64,000 nt of DNA from Deltaproteobacteria bacterium (GCA_020444045.1 JAHLLS010000001.1:468047-532046); one strand, 5' to 3'; shown: positions 9,760 through 20,104, numbered from the stretch's first letter. Notes: generated by a model from the letters alone, not told the origin. Numbers and translations are program-made.

Positions 9760-9936
9760 TTCCCCATAGCAATTGTTGCGGTTGCGCAACGCGATGGTCG
9801 ACGTCCGTGGCGACCATGTCGCCGTGGGACGAAAGCATAACGACCCACTCCATCCCCCCGCCCTTTGACCGACACTATTGGCTTTTCATAATGCTGGCGC
9901 CTTGACAGGGGGGATTGAATTGCGTCCTGCTCGCTT

Positions 9937-12900
9937 TCATGCGGCCAGGTGGTGATCCTTGGCGATGAGCATATAAATCGAAGGGATGACAAAGAGGGTA
10001 AAGAGCGTGCCGATGGCCATGCCCCCCACCAACACCAGACCGATGGAGTTGCGCGCTTCGGCACCGGCTCCGGTGACCAGGGTCAGTGGGAAATGGCCCG
10101 CAATGGTGGCCCCGGTGGTCATGAGGATGGGTCGCAGGCGGGTGAGCGCGGCTTCGTGTACGGCTTTGCGTTTGCTGTGGCCTTTTTCCTGGAGTTTATT
10201 GGCGAATTCCACAATCAGGATGCCGTTTTTGGAGACCAGACCCACCAGGGTCACCAGGCCCACCTGGGAGTAGATATTGAGTGTGGTAGTCCAGCCCTTG
10301 GTCCAGAAGGGCACATTCGGATCGGGCATTTTGAGAAAGGTGAACACCAGCGCGCCGAACATGGCCAGGGGCACGGACCCGGCCAGAATCACAAAGGGGT
10401 CCCGAAAGCTGTTGAACTGGGCCGCCAACACCAGGAAAATCAGAACAACGGCCAGGGCAAAGGCCTGGATAAAGGCATTGCCTTCGGTGCGCAACTGGCG
10501 GGATTCACCGGTGTAATCCAACACGTACCCTTTGGGCAGAATCTGTGCGGCCTCGTCTTCCAAAAAACGCAGGGCTTCGTCCAGCGGCCGGATGGAAACG
10601 CCGCTGATGGTGACGGCATTGAGTTGCTGAAAGCGATTGAGGGAGCGGGCCACGGTGCTGTTTTGGAGGGTTGCGATGGTGTTCAGGGGCACCAACTGTC
10701 CGTTCGGTCCGGTGATGTAAATATGCTGCAGCTGCTCCGCATTCAGGCGGCCGCTGCGCTTGATTTGCGGGATCACCTTGTAGCTGCGGCCGTCGATGTT
10801 GAAGCGGTTGACGAAATTGCCGCCGACCATAGACGCAATGTCATTGCCGACTTGCTGGAGGCTGAGGTCCAGATCCGCCGCTTTGTCACGATCGATGATC
10901 AGCTCGGACTGGGGCTGGTCGATTTTTACATCGATAATGGGCGGGAAGGCAAACATGCCGCTCTGCATGGCCTTCATCTGGATTTTTTGGGCCAATGCAA
11001 GGATCTGCTCGGGTTCGGCCGTGGAGGCCAGAATGAATTCCACTGGAAACTGTCCCCCACCGGGCAGGGCTGCAGGGGTCACCGGGAACATCCGAATCCC
11101 CGGGATGGTTTCCAGTTTTTGCTGCACTTCGGGCAGAATTTCAAAAACGGTGCGCTCCCGCTCATCCCAGGGTTTGACGACCATTCCGGCAAAGCCCGAG
11201 GAAGGAAACGTCACCTGGAAGGAGAAATCGGTTTCCGGCGTTGTAAAAAAAATATCGTTTGCTGCGGATGTGTAGCGACTGGTCTGGTCCAGGGTAGAAT
11301 TGGCAGCGGCATCGACGATGCCGAAGAGAATGCCCTGGTCTTCAGATGGGGCTAGCTCCTTGGCGGACATGGTATACATGGGGATGGTTAGCAGGCTGAT
11401 ACCGAGCCACACCAGATAAACCGCCGGGCGGGCATCGAGGGTCACGTCGAGCCATCGGCCATAGCGCCCCCGCAGGCGGTTGAAATCCCGGGAAATTTTT
11501 CCGGCCAGACCCCTTTCGTTCATGCCTTCGACCAGCAGGTTGGCGGCCATCATGGGCGACAGGGTGATGGCGACGATGCCCGAAATGATGACGGCCCCGG
11601 CCAGGGTGAAGGCAAACTCGCGGAACAGGGCGCCGGTGAGGCCGCCCTGCAAACCGATAGGGGCATAGACCGCTGCCAGCGTAATGGTCATGGAAATCAG
11701 CGGGCCGACGAGTTCGCGGGCTCCCAATATGGCCGCTTCGCGTGGTGATTTACCTTTGGCAAGGTGCCGTTCGACGTTTTCCACCACCACAATGGCGTCA
11801 TCCACCACCAGCCCGACGGATAGGACGATCGCCAGCAGGGTCAGCAGATTGACCGTAAACCCGAAGACCTGCATCAGAAATACCCCGCCGATGAGGGACA
11901 AGGGGATGGCGATAACCGGTATAATGGCAGAGCGCAGGGAGCCTAGAAACAGGAAGATGATCACCACCACGATCAGGAGGGTTTCGCTGAGCGTTTTAAT
12001 GACCTCGCGAATGGCATTGCGGATATAGTTGGTGGCATCGTAGGCAATGCGGGCCTGAAGACCACTGGGAAGCTGGTTCTGCACGGCTTCCATGGCGACC
12101 CGCACCCGGCTGATCACGTCCAGGCTATTGGCATTGGGAAGGGCCCAGATGCCCATGAAAACGGCCGTCTGGCCGGAAAAGCGCACTTCGGCATTGTAAT
12201 CTTCGGCCCCCAGCACGATGTCCGCGATGTCTTGCAGACGCACGATGGCACCTTCCTGCTGCCGTATGACGAGACGTTTGAACTCCTCCACCGACTGCAG
12301 ATCGGTATTGGCCGTCAGGTTGACCTGGACCAGGGCGCCCTTGGTCTGGCCCACGGCGGCCAAAAAGTTGTTGGCGGCCAGGGCCTGGCGGACTTGCACC
12401 GGGCTGATATTGAACGCCGCCATGCGATCGGGTTTCAGCCAGATTCGCATGGCGAATGTCCGGGCACCCAGGATGTCGGCACGCTGCACACCGTCGAGTG
12501 CTGAAAGCTGGGGCTGCACCACACGAACCAGGTAATCGGTGATCTCGTTCTGTTTGAGGATGTCCGAGGTGAAACTCAGATAGGCCGATGCAAATTCGCT
12601 GTCGGCAGACTCCACGTTGATGACCGGGACTTCAGCCTCCGGCGGCAGATCGCCCCGTACCTGGTCGACTTTAGAACTGATTTCAGAGAGGGCTTTAATG
12701 GGATCGTAGTTCAGTTTCAAACGTACGGTGATGGTGGAAAGCCCTAAACTGCTTTGGGATTTTATATAATCGATGCCGTCGGCCGCTGCGATGGCACGTT
12801 CCAGTGGGGTGGTGATGAAGCCGCGCACCAGGTCCGCACTGGCTCCCACGTAAACCGTGGTCACGGTCACCGAAGCATTGTCGCTGCGGGGGTACTGACG

Positions 12901-13002
12901 GACATTCAGCGTTCGGACGGCCTGCAGGCCGGCGATAACGATCAGCAGGCTGATGACCAGCGCCAGCACGGGTCGTCGGATAAAAATATCAGTGAATTGC
13001 AT
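9937..13002 (-). CDS. RND multidrug efflux permease (AcrB/MexB type)
   Basis: 1021 residues, the usual length for a hydrophobe/amphiphile efflux RND pump. It begins MQFTDIFIRRPVLALVISLL, the typical first membrane helix. The proton-relay aspartate pair is present in VGLVVDDAIVVVENVE (helix 4), and the second half repeats the pattern with a large periplasmic loop. The protein sits in the inner membrane and exchanges protons for substrate as a trimer. The periplasmic adaptor gene lies 81 bp upstream on the same strand. No TolC-like outer membrane gene is next to it, so an external partner is expected. Substrate is unknown. Confidence 0.96.
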   Translation of the reverse strand: MQFTDIFIRRPVLALVISLLIVIAGLQAVRTLNVRQYPRSDNASVTVTTVYVGASADLVRGFITTPLERAIAAADGIDYIKSQSSLGLSTITVRLKLNYDPIKALSEISSKVDQVRGDLPPEAEVPVINVESADSEFASAYLSFTSDILKQNEITDYLVRVVQPQLSALDGVQRADILGARTFAMRIWLKPDRMAAFNISPVQVRQALAANNFLAAVGQTKGALVQVNLTANTDLQSVEEFKRLVIRQQEGAIVRLQDIADIVLGAEDYNAEVRFSGQTAVFMGIWALPNANSLDVISRVRVAMEAVQNQLPSGLQARIAYDATNYIRNAIREVIKTLSETLLIVVVIIFLFLGSLRSAIIPVIAIPLSLIGGVFLMQVFGFTVNLLTLLAIVLSVGLVVDDAIVVVENVERHLAKGKSPREAAILGARELVGPLISMTITLAAVYAPIGLQGGLTGALFREFAFTLAGAVIISGIVAITLSPMMAANLLVEGMNERGLAGKISRDFNRLRGRYGRWLDVTLDARPAVYLVWLGISLLTIPMYTMSAKELAPSEDQGILFGIVDAAANSTLDQTSRYTSAANDIFFTTPETDFSFQVTFPSSGFAGMVVKPWDERERTVFEILPEVQQKLETIPGIRMFPVTPAALPGGGQFPVEFILASTAEPEQILALAQKIQMKAMQSGMFAFPPIIDVKIDQPQSELIIDRDKAADLDLSLQQVGNDIASMVGGNFVNRFNIDGRSYKVIPQIKRSGRLNAEQLQHIYITGPNGQLVPLNTIATLQNSTVARSLNRFQQLNAVTISGVSIRPLDEALRFLEDEAAQILPKGYVLDYTGESRQLRTEGNAFIQAFALAVVLIFLVLAAQFNSFRDPFVILAGSVPLAMFGALVFTFLKMPDPNVPFWTKGWTTTLNIYSQVGLVTLVGLVSKNGILIVEFANKLQEKGHSKRKAVHEAALTRLRPILMTTGATIAGHFPLTLVTGAGAEARNSIGLVLVGGMAIGTLFTLFVIPSIYMLIAKDHHLAA

Positions 13003-13083
13003 ACGGAAATTCGCTTGAAAAATGGGTAATGGGGGATAGGCCGAACCGGCAGCCCGTTTGTACGATGCGGCACATCAGCCCTG

Positions 13084-14214
13084 TCATCGGTCTTCCGGTT
13101 TGGGCGTCAGGCTGAATTCCGGTGCCAGGGTATTGTCGATGACAACGCGCTGACCGTTGCGATACTTGAATACCCCAGTGCTGACGATCTGTTCGCCCAC
13201 TTCTACGCCGGACAGCACCGCCACATAGTCGCCGCGCTGAGCGCCGAGTCGGGCAAATTGCTGTCGCAGGGCCAGGCCGTCCGGTTGGCCATCGCCGGCC
13301 GCCTGTTTTTCCACAATAAACACCGAGTCACTGTACGGGGCATACAAAACGGCCGTCGTCGGGATCATCCGCACGTTTTCCCGCTCCGGCAGAATGACAT
13401 CGACATCGACAAACATGCCGGGCCGAAGCTGCTCCTGGTGATTGTCCACCGTGGCCTGGATGCGGATGTTGCGGGTCGCCTCTTCGACCAGGGGGTTGAT
13501 GGCTGTGATACGACCCAGGATTTCTTGGCCGGGCAAGGCATCGGTCGTAATACGCACGGTCAGGTCCGGCTGGATTTGGGCGATCTGATTTTGCGGCAGT
13601 AGAAAATTGACGAAAATCGGATCCATGGCCTGGAGCGAAACGATGGGTTCACCCCCTTCGAGATTCTGTCCCAGATTGACCAACCGGATGCCCAACCGAC
13701 CGGCAAACGGGGCCCGAATGATTTTCTTGTCGATGACAGAGCGTATATTTTCAATGGCTGCCAGGGCCTGTTTGTATTCGGCCAGGGCTTGGTCGTAAGC
13801 GGCCTGGGTCACCACGTTATCGGCCAGCAGTTCCTTGGCGCGGTCATGATTGGCCTTTTTCAGCGCCAGGGTGGCTTCGTCCGCGCGGAGTTGGGCCTTT
13901 TCGGAGGAGATATCCTGTTGTACGAGCAGGTCGCCGGCTTCCACGTGGGTTCCAGGCTCGAAGACGATCTGTTGGATTTTGCCGCTCAATTCCGCTGTGA
14001 CCGTCACGCCTTGAACGGCTTCGAGGGAGCCCACGGACGTCAGCCGTGTTTCCCAGGAAGCGCTTTCCACGGTGGAGGTGGTCACGGTCGCCGGTGGAGG
14101 AACGAATTGCTTGCCCTGGGCAATCATCCGATTGATCTGCAGGAACTTGATGCCGCCCAGCCCCCCGGCCAGCATCAGCAAGGCGCAAAAGGCTATGAAT
14201 ACTTTTTTTTTCAT
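13084..14214 (-). CDS. RND efflux periplasmic adaptor (membrane fusion protein)
   Basis: About 376 residues: an N-terminal membrane anchor (MKKKVFIAFCALLMLAGG), a lipoyl-like half-motif (VTVTAELSGKIQQIVFEPGT), a helical hairpin (about 95-150, with AEYKQALAAIENIR), the second lipoyl half and a beta-barrel (RAPFAGRLGIRLVNLGQ). ATG at 14214 is preferred because GGA lies 8 nt upstream; in-frame ATGs at 14220 and 14244 are alternatives. The adaptor links the RND permease encoded just downstream to an outer membrane channel that is not encoded nearby. Confidence 0.92.
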   Translation of the reverse strand: MKKKVFIAFCALLMLAGGLGGIKFLQINRMIAQGKQFVPPPATVTTSTVESASWETRLTSVGSLEAVQGVTVTAELSGKIQQIVFEPGTHVEAGDLLVQQDISSEKAQLRADEATLALKKANHDRAKELLADNVVTQAAYDQALAEYKQALAAIENIRSVIDKKIIRAPFAGRLGIRLVNLGQNLEGGEPIVSLQAMDPIFVNFLLPQNQIAQIQPDLTVRITTDALPGQEILGRITAINPLVEEATRNIRIQATVDNHQEQLRPGMFVDVDVILPERENVRMIPTTAVLYAPYSDSVFIVEKQAAGDGQPDGLALRQQFARLGAQRGDYVAVLSGVEVGEQIVSTGVFKYRNGQRVVIDNTLAPEFSLTPKPEDR

Positions 14215-14244
14215 GGTCATTGTCCGTTTTATATGCGGCTGCAT

Positions 14245-14773
14245 ATCGAAAATTGGACTTAAAAATGCGTCATAGTGACGACAATGTCAAACGTCTTTTC
14301 TTGCTAATGGTTTTCTAACCGGCTGATAATGAGAGCTTAATCCGCATCCGCCATATACCTTCCAACCCTGCTTGTTTCAATCCTTAGGTTGCGCCAGACG
14401 GCCGGCGATTTCAAAGTTTCAGCGCGTGTTTAACAATCCGGGTCCTTCGCTGACCAAACTGGCAACAGGAAGCCCTTTTGGTGGAAGCATCTTCGTTGAG
14501 CTTCATCAACAACGCGGGGCGCCGGAACATGCTGCTCGCGTCTTTATGAATAAAGCATTGATGATTACGGAAGAGGAAGGGTTGTCGGCCGATAAACTAA
14601 AACAGTTATGACTGCATCAGATGATCGATGATCGTAAATTGAATCCATGATCATGATGAAGAGACGTGACAACCCTGCCTGCGCGCAAACCAGAGGCTCT
14701 ACATCCGTTGCCCGAATATACGGGTATGGTGTTGTAGAAGATCCGTAGGGCATCCCGGCAAAATGGTGCGCGG
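14245..14773. other. Intergenic stretch of about 530 bp, no gene supported
   Basis: Between the efflux adaptor gene and the racemase gene. A 79-codon open frame runs rightward from 14372 but has no ribosome site or recognisable motif. The region is AT-richer than its neighbours and may hold the promoter of the pump operon. Confidence 0.4.
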
Positions 14774-15472
14774 TCACAGGTTTTCGAGGGCGTACGAAAC
14801 GGCTTTAGCGGCATGGATGGCTGTGGTATCGTACAATGTCACCGGGGTGTCTTCCTGTTTGATCAGCATGCCGATTTCAGTGCACCCCAGAATAACGGCT
14901 TCAGCGCCGGCAGCGGCCAGGTGGTCCACAATGCGCAGATAGTGCTTGCGGGAAGCCCCCAGGAGTTTGCCCCGGCAGAGTTCATCGAAGATAATATCGT
15001 GAACGATCTGGCGGTCTTTTTTTTCCGGCACGATCACCTCAAGGCCGTACCGATCGGTCAGGCGGCCCCGGTAAAAGTGATGCTCCATGGTAAAGGCGGT
15101 GCCCAGCAGCCCGACGGTCTTGATGCCGTCATCCGCCAGGGCTTCGGCCGTGGCGTCTGCGATATGGAGCAACGGGATGGATATCGCCAGCTCGATGGCG
15201 GGTGCAACTTTGTGCATGGTGTTGGTGCAAATCAAGAGGAAATCGGCCCCGGCCCGCTGGATACGTCGGGCGGCGTCCACCAGCAATTCGGCGGTGGCTG
15301 ACCAGTCGCCGCTTTTTTGGAGTTTTTCGATGGGGGCAAAGTCGACGCTGTAGAGGACGATTTCGGCGGAATGCAGGCCACCGAGCGCCTGTTTAACCCC
15401 GGTGTTGATGGCCTGATAATAGTGGGCGGTGCTTTCCCAGCTCATGCCGCCTAAAAGCCCGATCGTTTTCAT
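14774..15472 (-). CDS. Aspartate/glutamate racemase family protein
   Basis: 232 residues beginning MKTIGLLGGMSWESTAHYY, the typical start of cofactor-independent aspartate racemases (RacD/YgeA type). The two catalytic cysteine contexts are present: LICTNTMHK (about residue 82) and ILGCTEIGML (about 196). These enzymes interconvert L- and D-aspartate or glutamate by a two-base thiol mechanism in the cytosol. It is transcribed alone, and the 330 bp upstream (15473-15802) contain no gene I can support. Confidence 0.92.
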   Translation of the reverse strand: MKTIGLLGGMSWESTAHYYQAINTGVKQALGGLHSAEIVLYSVDFAPIEKLQKSGDWSATAELLVDAARRIQRAGADFLLICTNTMHKVAPAIELAISIPLLHIADATAEALADDGIKTVGLLGTAFTMEHHFYRGRLTDRYGLEVIVPEKKDRQIVHDIIFDELCRGKLLGASRKHYLRIVDHLAAAGAEAVILGCTEIGMLIKQEDTPVTLYDTTAIHAAKAVSYALENL

Positions 15473-15802
15473 GGGTGATATTATCCTTGTCAGGGTTGTG
15501 TGTCTTCGCGGTGGTTTTGCCGAATGAGGGTATTCTACATGGCTTGCCCATCGCTGTCACGCGGCATTTTCGATGCGTGGTGGACGCGCTGCGGGAAGGA
15601 GGACACAACGCGACCGCCAGGCAGCATCATCGGTCCATGGGGCCGGGTTCTGTTGCCGGCGTTCGCGCCGTGTCTGGAGGAGAGTTGCCAAGCTCAAGAC
15701 GGCCAACGGACGCTGTATTGAGCATAAGTGCATAATAGCACGTTGATCGAAAAAGGAAAGCTTTTTTTTAAGGATGCCTTCGGCAACCGAATTCACCAGG
15801 CG

Positions 15803-16033
15803 TCAGGTATTTTCAGTGGCGGTATACCCTTCCGGTGTCAGGTATACGCTGGTTTTTAGCGAATTCATATCCGTCAGGCCCTTTTCAAAGAGGTGCTTCA
15901 GGGTGGTCAGGGTGTCGCTGGGCGCTAATGGCAGCGCTGCAACGACGTCACTGACGTCCAGGATTCCGGGGGGCCCCTTCAACTCCCATTCCTTGGCCAG
16001 CAGCTGGAGTATCTGACGTTCTTCCGCGGTCAT
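15803..16033 (-). CDS. Small winged-helix-like protein, unknown role
   Basis: 76 residues, starting MTAEERQILQLLAKEW and continuing with a helical pattern and a short C-terminal beta stretch (SVYLTPEGYTATENT). This resembles a small winged-helix fold in which a LTPEGY turn is common. AGGAG stands 9 nt before the start. It lies 28 bp after the histidine-phosphatase gene on the same strand, so it may be the last gene of the monooxygenase-phosphatase operon. No DNA target or ligand can be assigned. Confidence 0.6.
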   Translation of the reverse strand: MTAEERQILQLLAKEWELKGPPGILDVSDVVAALPLAPSDTLTTLKHLFEKGLTDMNSLKTSVYLTPEGYTATENT

Positions 16034-16061
16034 GAGGGCATGCTCCTGATGCTTGGCGGTT

Positions 16062-16643
16062 CTATTGGTCGAAATTCAGTCTCCCGACCACTTTCGGAGA
16101 CCCCGTTTTCAATTGCAGCACCACCCCTTCGCCCGACGAAACGCCTTCTCCGGTCATCGCCGCAATCGTGACATAGTGGGTGACCAGGATGATCGGTCCG
16201 CCATCACGGGGCTGTTTGGCCAGGAAGGCTTTGAGGGCATCGATGCGCATTTCGCGATCATCGGGGCGACCAAAAAAGGAATTCAACGCAGGCAACGGTT
16301 GAACATCACCCAGATTCATCAGGCGGGCGGTTTCGAGACATCGACACCACTGACTCGAATAGAGGCGCACCTTTCCAATCTCATGATGACGAAGAACGTC
16401 ACCGATAGCCTGCGCCTGGGCGCGGCCGCGTTCATCCAGGTTCCGCTGGGTCGCGCAATCGTCGATCTTGAAATTCGCCGGATCGCCACTGCCCGGGGCA
16501 TTGGCATGACGAACCATCAGAACGCCGCCGCCGGATTTGAGGGCGCGTAGGACGTCAAGACGCTCGGATGAACCGCTGGAGAGGTCCGGCAGACATATCC
16601 CTGCCAGAATTATAAGCAGGATTCTGAACGGTAAGGTTTTCAA
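16062..16643 (-). CDS. Exported histidine phosphatase family protein
   Basis: 193 residues with an N-terminal signal or anchor segment (PFRILLIILAGICLP). The phosphatase core has the RHG-type motif as MVRHANAPG, whose His would be phosphorylated, and the second catalytic His in LVTHYVTIAAMTGEG. The start codon overlaps the stop of the flavin monooxygenase gene (ATGA), indicating translational coupling. The substrate is unknown; periplasmic members of this clan act on small phosphoesters. Confidence 0.88.
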   Translation of the reverse strand: MKTLPFRILLIILAGICLPDLSSGSSERLDVLRALKSGGGVLMVRHANAPGSGDPANFKIDDCATQRNLDERGRAQAQAIGDVLRHHEIGKVRLYSSQWCRCLETARLMNLGDVQPLPALNSFFGRPDDREMRIDALKAFLAKQPRDGGPIILVTHYVTIAAMTGEGVSSGEGVVLQLKTGSPKVVGRLNFDQ

Positions 16644-17974
16644 GATGACCCTCCGTCTTGAAACTCTCGGAGGTGTCGGCCTACGGTGGCGCGATAGGTG
16701 TCTTTGTGGACGTAGTAGGCCATGCGATCGAGTTTGAGATAGTTGACCCCGCCCCGCATGTCCGGAAAGGGTGCCCGTTTCAAATTCTGAAAGGCGATCG
16801 CTGCGGCCTGGTTGCGCTCGATGCCCTGGATGAAGCGCGCGATAAGTTCGGCCTGCTCATTGCGCCCTTCCCAGCCGAGCCCGGCCGCTTCCACCAACCC
16901 GGCGATAAAGAGGTTGTCATATTCGGGATGGAAGGCGTTCAGGTAGAAATGCGGGGCGGCGCCCTGCCAGTTGAGATAGCGCTTGTCGATGAAGGGATAG
17001 TGTAATTTGTAGCCGGTGGCGGTCAGAATCAAATCGAAGGCCTGGCGGGTGCCGTCCCGGAAAACGACCTCATCGCCATCGAGTCGCGCGATGTCCTTGA
17101 AAAGGGTGATATCCCCATGTCCGATATGGTGCAGGACCAGTGAATTGACGATGGGGTGGGACTCGTAAAGGTCGTGGTCAGGCTTGGGGAAACCAAAGCG
17201 CTGCGGATCACCGGTGAAGCATTTGAGCAGCACTTTGTCAAGGCGCTGTTTGAGGGCAAAGGGCAGCTTGATGCGGCCGCCCACGGTGTCGGCCGGGCGG
17301 CCAAAGACATATTTGGGCACGAAGTGGTAGCCCCGGCGTACACTCAAGCCCACAAAACGGGCCCGGTGCACGGCATCCACCACGATGTCGCAGCCGCTGT
17401 TGCCGGCCCCGACGATCAATACGCGTCGGTCCTCGAACACGTCGGGGTGTTTGTATTCGGCGGCATGCATCAGACGTCCGCTGAAGGTGCCCCTAAAACG
17501 GGGCTGGTTGGGTTCGGACAGGGTGCCGTTGGCAATCACCACGCCTTTGAAAGGCCGCGTGCGGTCAGTGCTGCTGCCATTTTTGCGGCTGCGGGTCGTC
17601 ACCCGCCAGCCCTTGTCGGGTGATCCATCGATGGGCGCGACCGCGGTAACGTCGGTGTCGAATTCATACCTGGCGTTCAAGTCGAAACGTTCGGCAAAGG
17701 CCTTGAAGTAGCGGTAGACTTCGGTGTGGTGCGGGTAGTCGGCCACCCGGTCGTCCATGGGAAATTCTTTGAATTCCGTCATGCGTTTGGAGGAGATCAG
17801 GTGCGCCGAGCGGTACATGGTGCTGCGCGGGTTGTCGATGTTCCACAGGCCGCCCACGGTCGAACCGGCTTCGAATCCGATGAACGGGATGCCCAGTTTG
17901 TCCAGGTTCCGTGCAACCGCCAGCCCGGCCGGCCCGGCGCCGATGATGGCATAGTGATGGGTGGTGTCGGTCAT
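16640..17974 (-). CDS. Flavin-containing monooxygenase
   Basis: 444 residues with an N-terminal FAD Rossmann motif (IIGAGPAGLAVARNL) and a second, NADPH-binding Rossmann motif (VLIVGAGNSGCDI). Between them is FSGRLMHAAEYK, which fits the FMO/Baeyer-Villiger fingerprint FxGxxxHxxxY. A C-terminal LTATGYK element is also present. Such enzymes put one oxygen atom on N, S or carbonyl carbon of small substrates. ATG at 17974 has GGAGGA upstream and starts at the flavin domain, unlike the earlier in-frame ATG at 18007. An O2-using enzyme is notable if the host is an anaerobe; detoxification is one possibility. Confidence 0.92.
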   Translation of the reverse strand: MTDTTHHYAIIGAGPAGLAVARNLDKLGIPFIGFEAGSTVGGLWNIDNPRSTMYRSAHLISSKRMTEFKEFPMDDRVADYPHHTEVYRYFKAFAERFDLNARYEFDTDVTAVAPIDGSPDKGWRVTTRSRKNGSSTDRTRPFKGVVIANGTLSEPNQPRFRGTFSGRLMHAAEYKHPDVFEDRRVLIVGAGNSGCDIVVDAVHRARFVGLSVRRGYHFVPKYVFGRPADTVGGRIKLPFALKQRLDKVLLKCFTGDPQRFGFPKPDHDLYESHPIVNSLVLHHIGHGDITLFKDIARLDGDEVVFRDGTRQAFDLILTATGYKLHYPFIDKRYLNWQGAAPHFYLNAFHPEYDNLFIAGLVEAAGLGWEGRNEQAELIARFIQGIERNQAAAIAFQNLKRAPFPDMRGGVNYLKLDRMAYYVHKDTYRATVGRHLREFQDGGSS

Positions 17975-18148
17975 ATCGGTGTCCTCCGCCGACAACCTAA
18001 GGCACACAATCGGTGGCGTAAAGCCACGGGGAAGAGAAATACGATGTGGACGGTTTAAAGAGTGGGAGAGGTTGTTTCCTGTAACATGTTTTTTCCCTGC
18101 CTGGCATCGCCTTCAGGCATAGGGGCTCATCTGCTGGCTGGGGTACAC

Positions 18149-19447
18149 TTAGACCAGTGGGCGGCAGCGGGTTTCGCGCGTGAACCACAACAGGATCAAC
18201 GCCAGAACGGTCCAGGCGATCATCAGGCTGAAACCGGCCCGGTAGGCTTCCAATCCATACAGGCGAACGCCATCCACGAGTTGACCGCTCCAGCGGAGAT
18301 CGAGCATCCAGCCCACGAGCGGCTGCAGCAGCATCGGGCCGGACATGACCCCCATATTGACGACGCCGGTGGCGGTACCCGACAAACTGGCCGGAACGGA
18401 CTCCTTGACGTAGGCGAAGCCTATGATCATGCAGCCGGAACTGAAACCTGTGATGATTAGCACGGCGACGAGTGCGGGCAGGGAAAGGTTTTCAATAAAA
18501 ACAGCCCCAGCCCAGCCGGCCAGGGCTACTGCGCATCCCGTGATGTAAAGAGGCTTCCGTCGTCCGGTATGGTCCGACAACCACCCGAAAAAAGGTCCGC
18601 CCACGGCCCAGGCCACCAGGAGCGTGGTGGTAAGGGCGGAGGCCCAGGCGGGACGCAGGCCATGGTGGGTGGTTAAATAGGGCACGCCCCACAAGCCGGA
18701 GAAGGTCAGCACAGGCCCCACCACCCCGCCCGGGATGAGAAAAAGCAAGAGGGTATTGCGATAGCGCAGGACTTCCCGCAGGCCTGCCATGACCGAGAGG
18801 CGTTCAGATGGCGAGCGGTTCCGCCCTGATCTGTTCCAGTCCGCAAAGCCCCGGTCTTGGGGGTGGTCGCGTACAACGATCCAGATGGCTGCCGCAATGG
18901 CAAAGGTCGCCAGACTGGAAACCAGAATGGTGCCGCGCCAACCGTATTGGTCGACAAGGAGCCGTAACGGTGGACCGGCGCATACCGCACCTATAATGCC
19001 GACGAACAAAGCCATGCCGGCGGCCATGGCATAATAGCGGGGCGGGAACCAGTTGTTGGTGAGCTGCAGCAACCCCACAAAGGCGACGGCCACCGAACCG
19101 CCGATCAGCAGACGCCCGGCGCCCACCAGGAGCATGCCGGGTGCCAGGGCAAAGAGCAGCGCGCCGATGCCGGCCACCAACGCGCCGAAGCTCAAAAGTC
19201 GCCGTGGACCCCAGCGGTCGGCTATAATGCCTGTTGGAATCTGCATGGCAACGTAGCTGTAGAAGTACAGCGCCGATAAGTTTCCCAGGGCGGCCGCCCC
19301 GATTTGAAAATCGCGCATGAGCGCATCGGTCATCACGGCGGGGGATACCCGCTGGAAAAAGGCCATCAGATAAAACAGCGCGCCTATCCCCCAAATCCGC
19401 CAGGCCAGGCGCATGGGAGGTGGTGTCGTCTTGTCAGGTATGATCAT
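18149..19447 (-). CDS. Major facilitator superfamily transporter
   Basis: 432 residues with about 12 hydrophobic segments. The MFS loop 2-3 signature appears as GIIADRWGPRRLL, and its echo as GWLSDHTGRRKPL between helices 8 and 9. GGAG stands 5 nt before the ATG. The protein is an inner-membrane secondary transporter; sequence features resemble hexuronate/anion-proton symporters, but substrate cannot be fixed. It lies upstream of, and in the same direction as, the monooxygenase gene, with a 174-bp gap. Confidence 0.92.
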   Translation of the reverse strand: MIIPDKTTPPPMRLAWRIWGIGALFYLMAFFQRVSPAVMTDALMRDFQIGAAALGNLSALYFYSYVAMQIPTGIIADRWGPRRLLSFGALVAGIGALLFALAPGMLLVGAGRLLIGGSVAVAFVGLLQLTNNWFPPRYYAMAAGMALFVGIIGAVCAGPPLRLLVDQYGWRGTILVSSLATFAIAAAIWIVVRDHPQDRGFADWNRSGRNRSPSERLSVMAGLREVLRYRNTLLLFLIPGGVVGPVLTFSGLWGVPYLTTHHGLRPAWASALTTTLLVAWAVGGPFFGWLSDHTGRRKPLYITGCAVALAGWAGAVFIENLSLPALVAVLIITGFSSGCMIIGFAYVKESVPASLSGTATGVVNMGVMSGPMLLQPLVGWMLDLRWSGQLVDGVRLYGLEAYRAGFSLMIAWTVLALILLWFTRETRCRPLV

Positions 19448-19627
19448 TCCTGCTCCGCGGACGCTTTCGGGTTGTGAACGATCGTTGGCACATGAACAGG
19501 CGGCATTATGACGGATAAACCAGCGGCATTGTGCGCGGCGGTCGGTTTGTTCAGAGATTGAACATTAATTTTAACGCCGCTGGATGGGGCCATCTGATGC
19601 TTTGTTTACATGGCGTTATTGCCGGTA

Positions 19628-20002
19628 TCAATCCCGATAGCCGTCCTCGTCGGGATCGTAGACAATGTCGACCAGGCGGTTGTTGCCACCGGAATATACC
19701 AGGCGGCCCTCGTTTTTGTAGTAGTCAATGGTGCGGGTTCGATCGGGTCCGAAATAAAATGGGATCCAGGCTTTGCCCGAAGCTATCATCTTGAAATCGC
19801 TTGCGGCACCGATCTTTTCGTGAACCTGGGGCCGGGACATCCCGATTTCGAGCTTCGCAAACTTGGACGTGGGTGGAACGACGGTGGACGGTGTCTGGGG
19901 TTCCGGTGTCGACGGTGTACGGGCCGTGTTGGACGCACATGCTGCCAGACCCATCATCAAGCACAATACCAGGACGAAGCGAACCACATTTTCCAATTTC
20001 AT
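19628..20002 (-). CDS. BamE/SmpA-like outer membrane lipoprotein
   Basis: 124 residues. ATG at 20002 is chosen because AAGGAGA lies 8 nt upstream and a lipoprotein signal follows directly, with lipobox LAAC (Cys22). After a Pro/Thr linker comes a segment like the BamE/SmpA/OmlA fold (KFAKLEIGMSRPQVHEKIG, then VDIVYDPDEDGYRD). Such small lipoproteins sit on the inner leaflet of the outer membrane, and BamE itself supports outer-membrane protein assembly. The C-terminal acidic tail is unlike classical BamE, so the exact role is open. Confidence 0.78.
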   Translation of the reverse strand: MKLENVVRFVLVLCLMMGLAACASNTARTPSTPEPQTPSTVVPPTSKFAKLEIGMSRPQVHEKIGAASDFKMIASGKAWIPFYFGPDRTRTIDYYKNEGRLVYSGGNNRLVDIVYDPDEDGYRD

Positions 20003-20104
20003 CTGCCATCTCCTTGGTTGAATGTAATCGTTGTCTGCCATAGCGGCTGCCATAATGGCTGTCAATCGAATTGTCGATCGACGTTTTCTTGCCGAGAGGG
20101 GGGT

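Noticed and set aside
9949..11355. 468-codon plus-strand frame
   Set aside because: Antisense to the RND permease, which has unmistakable motifs; no ribosome site and no recognisable domain.
14372..14611. 79-codon plus-strand frame
   Set aside because: No ribosome site, no motif, and short enough to be chance.
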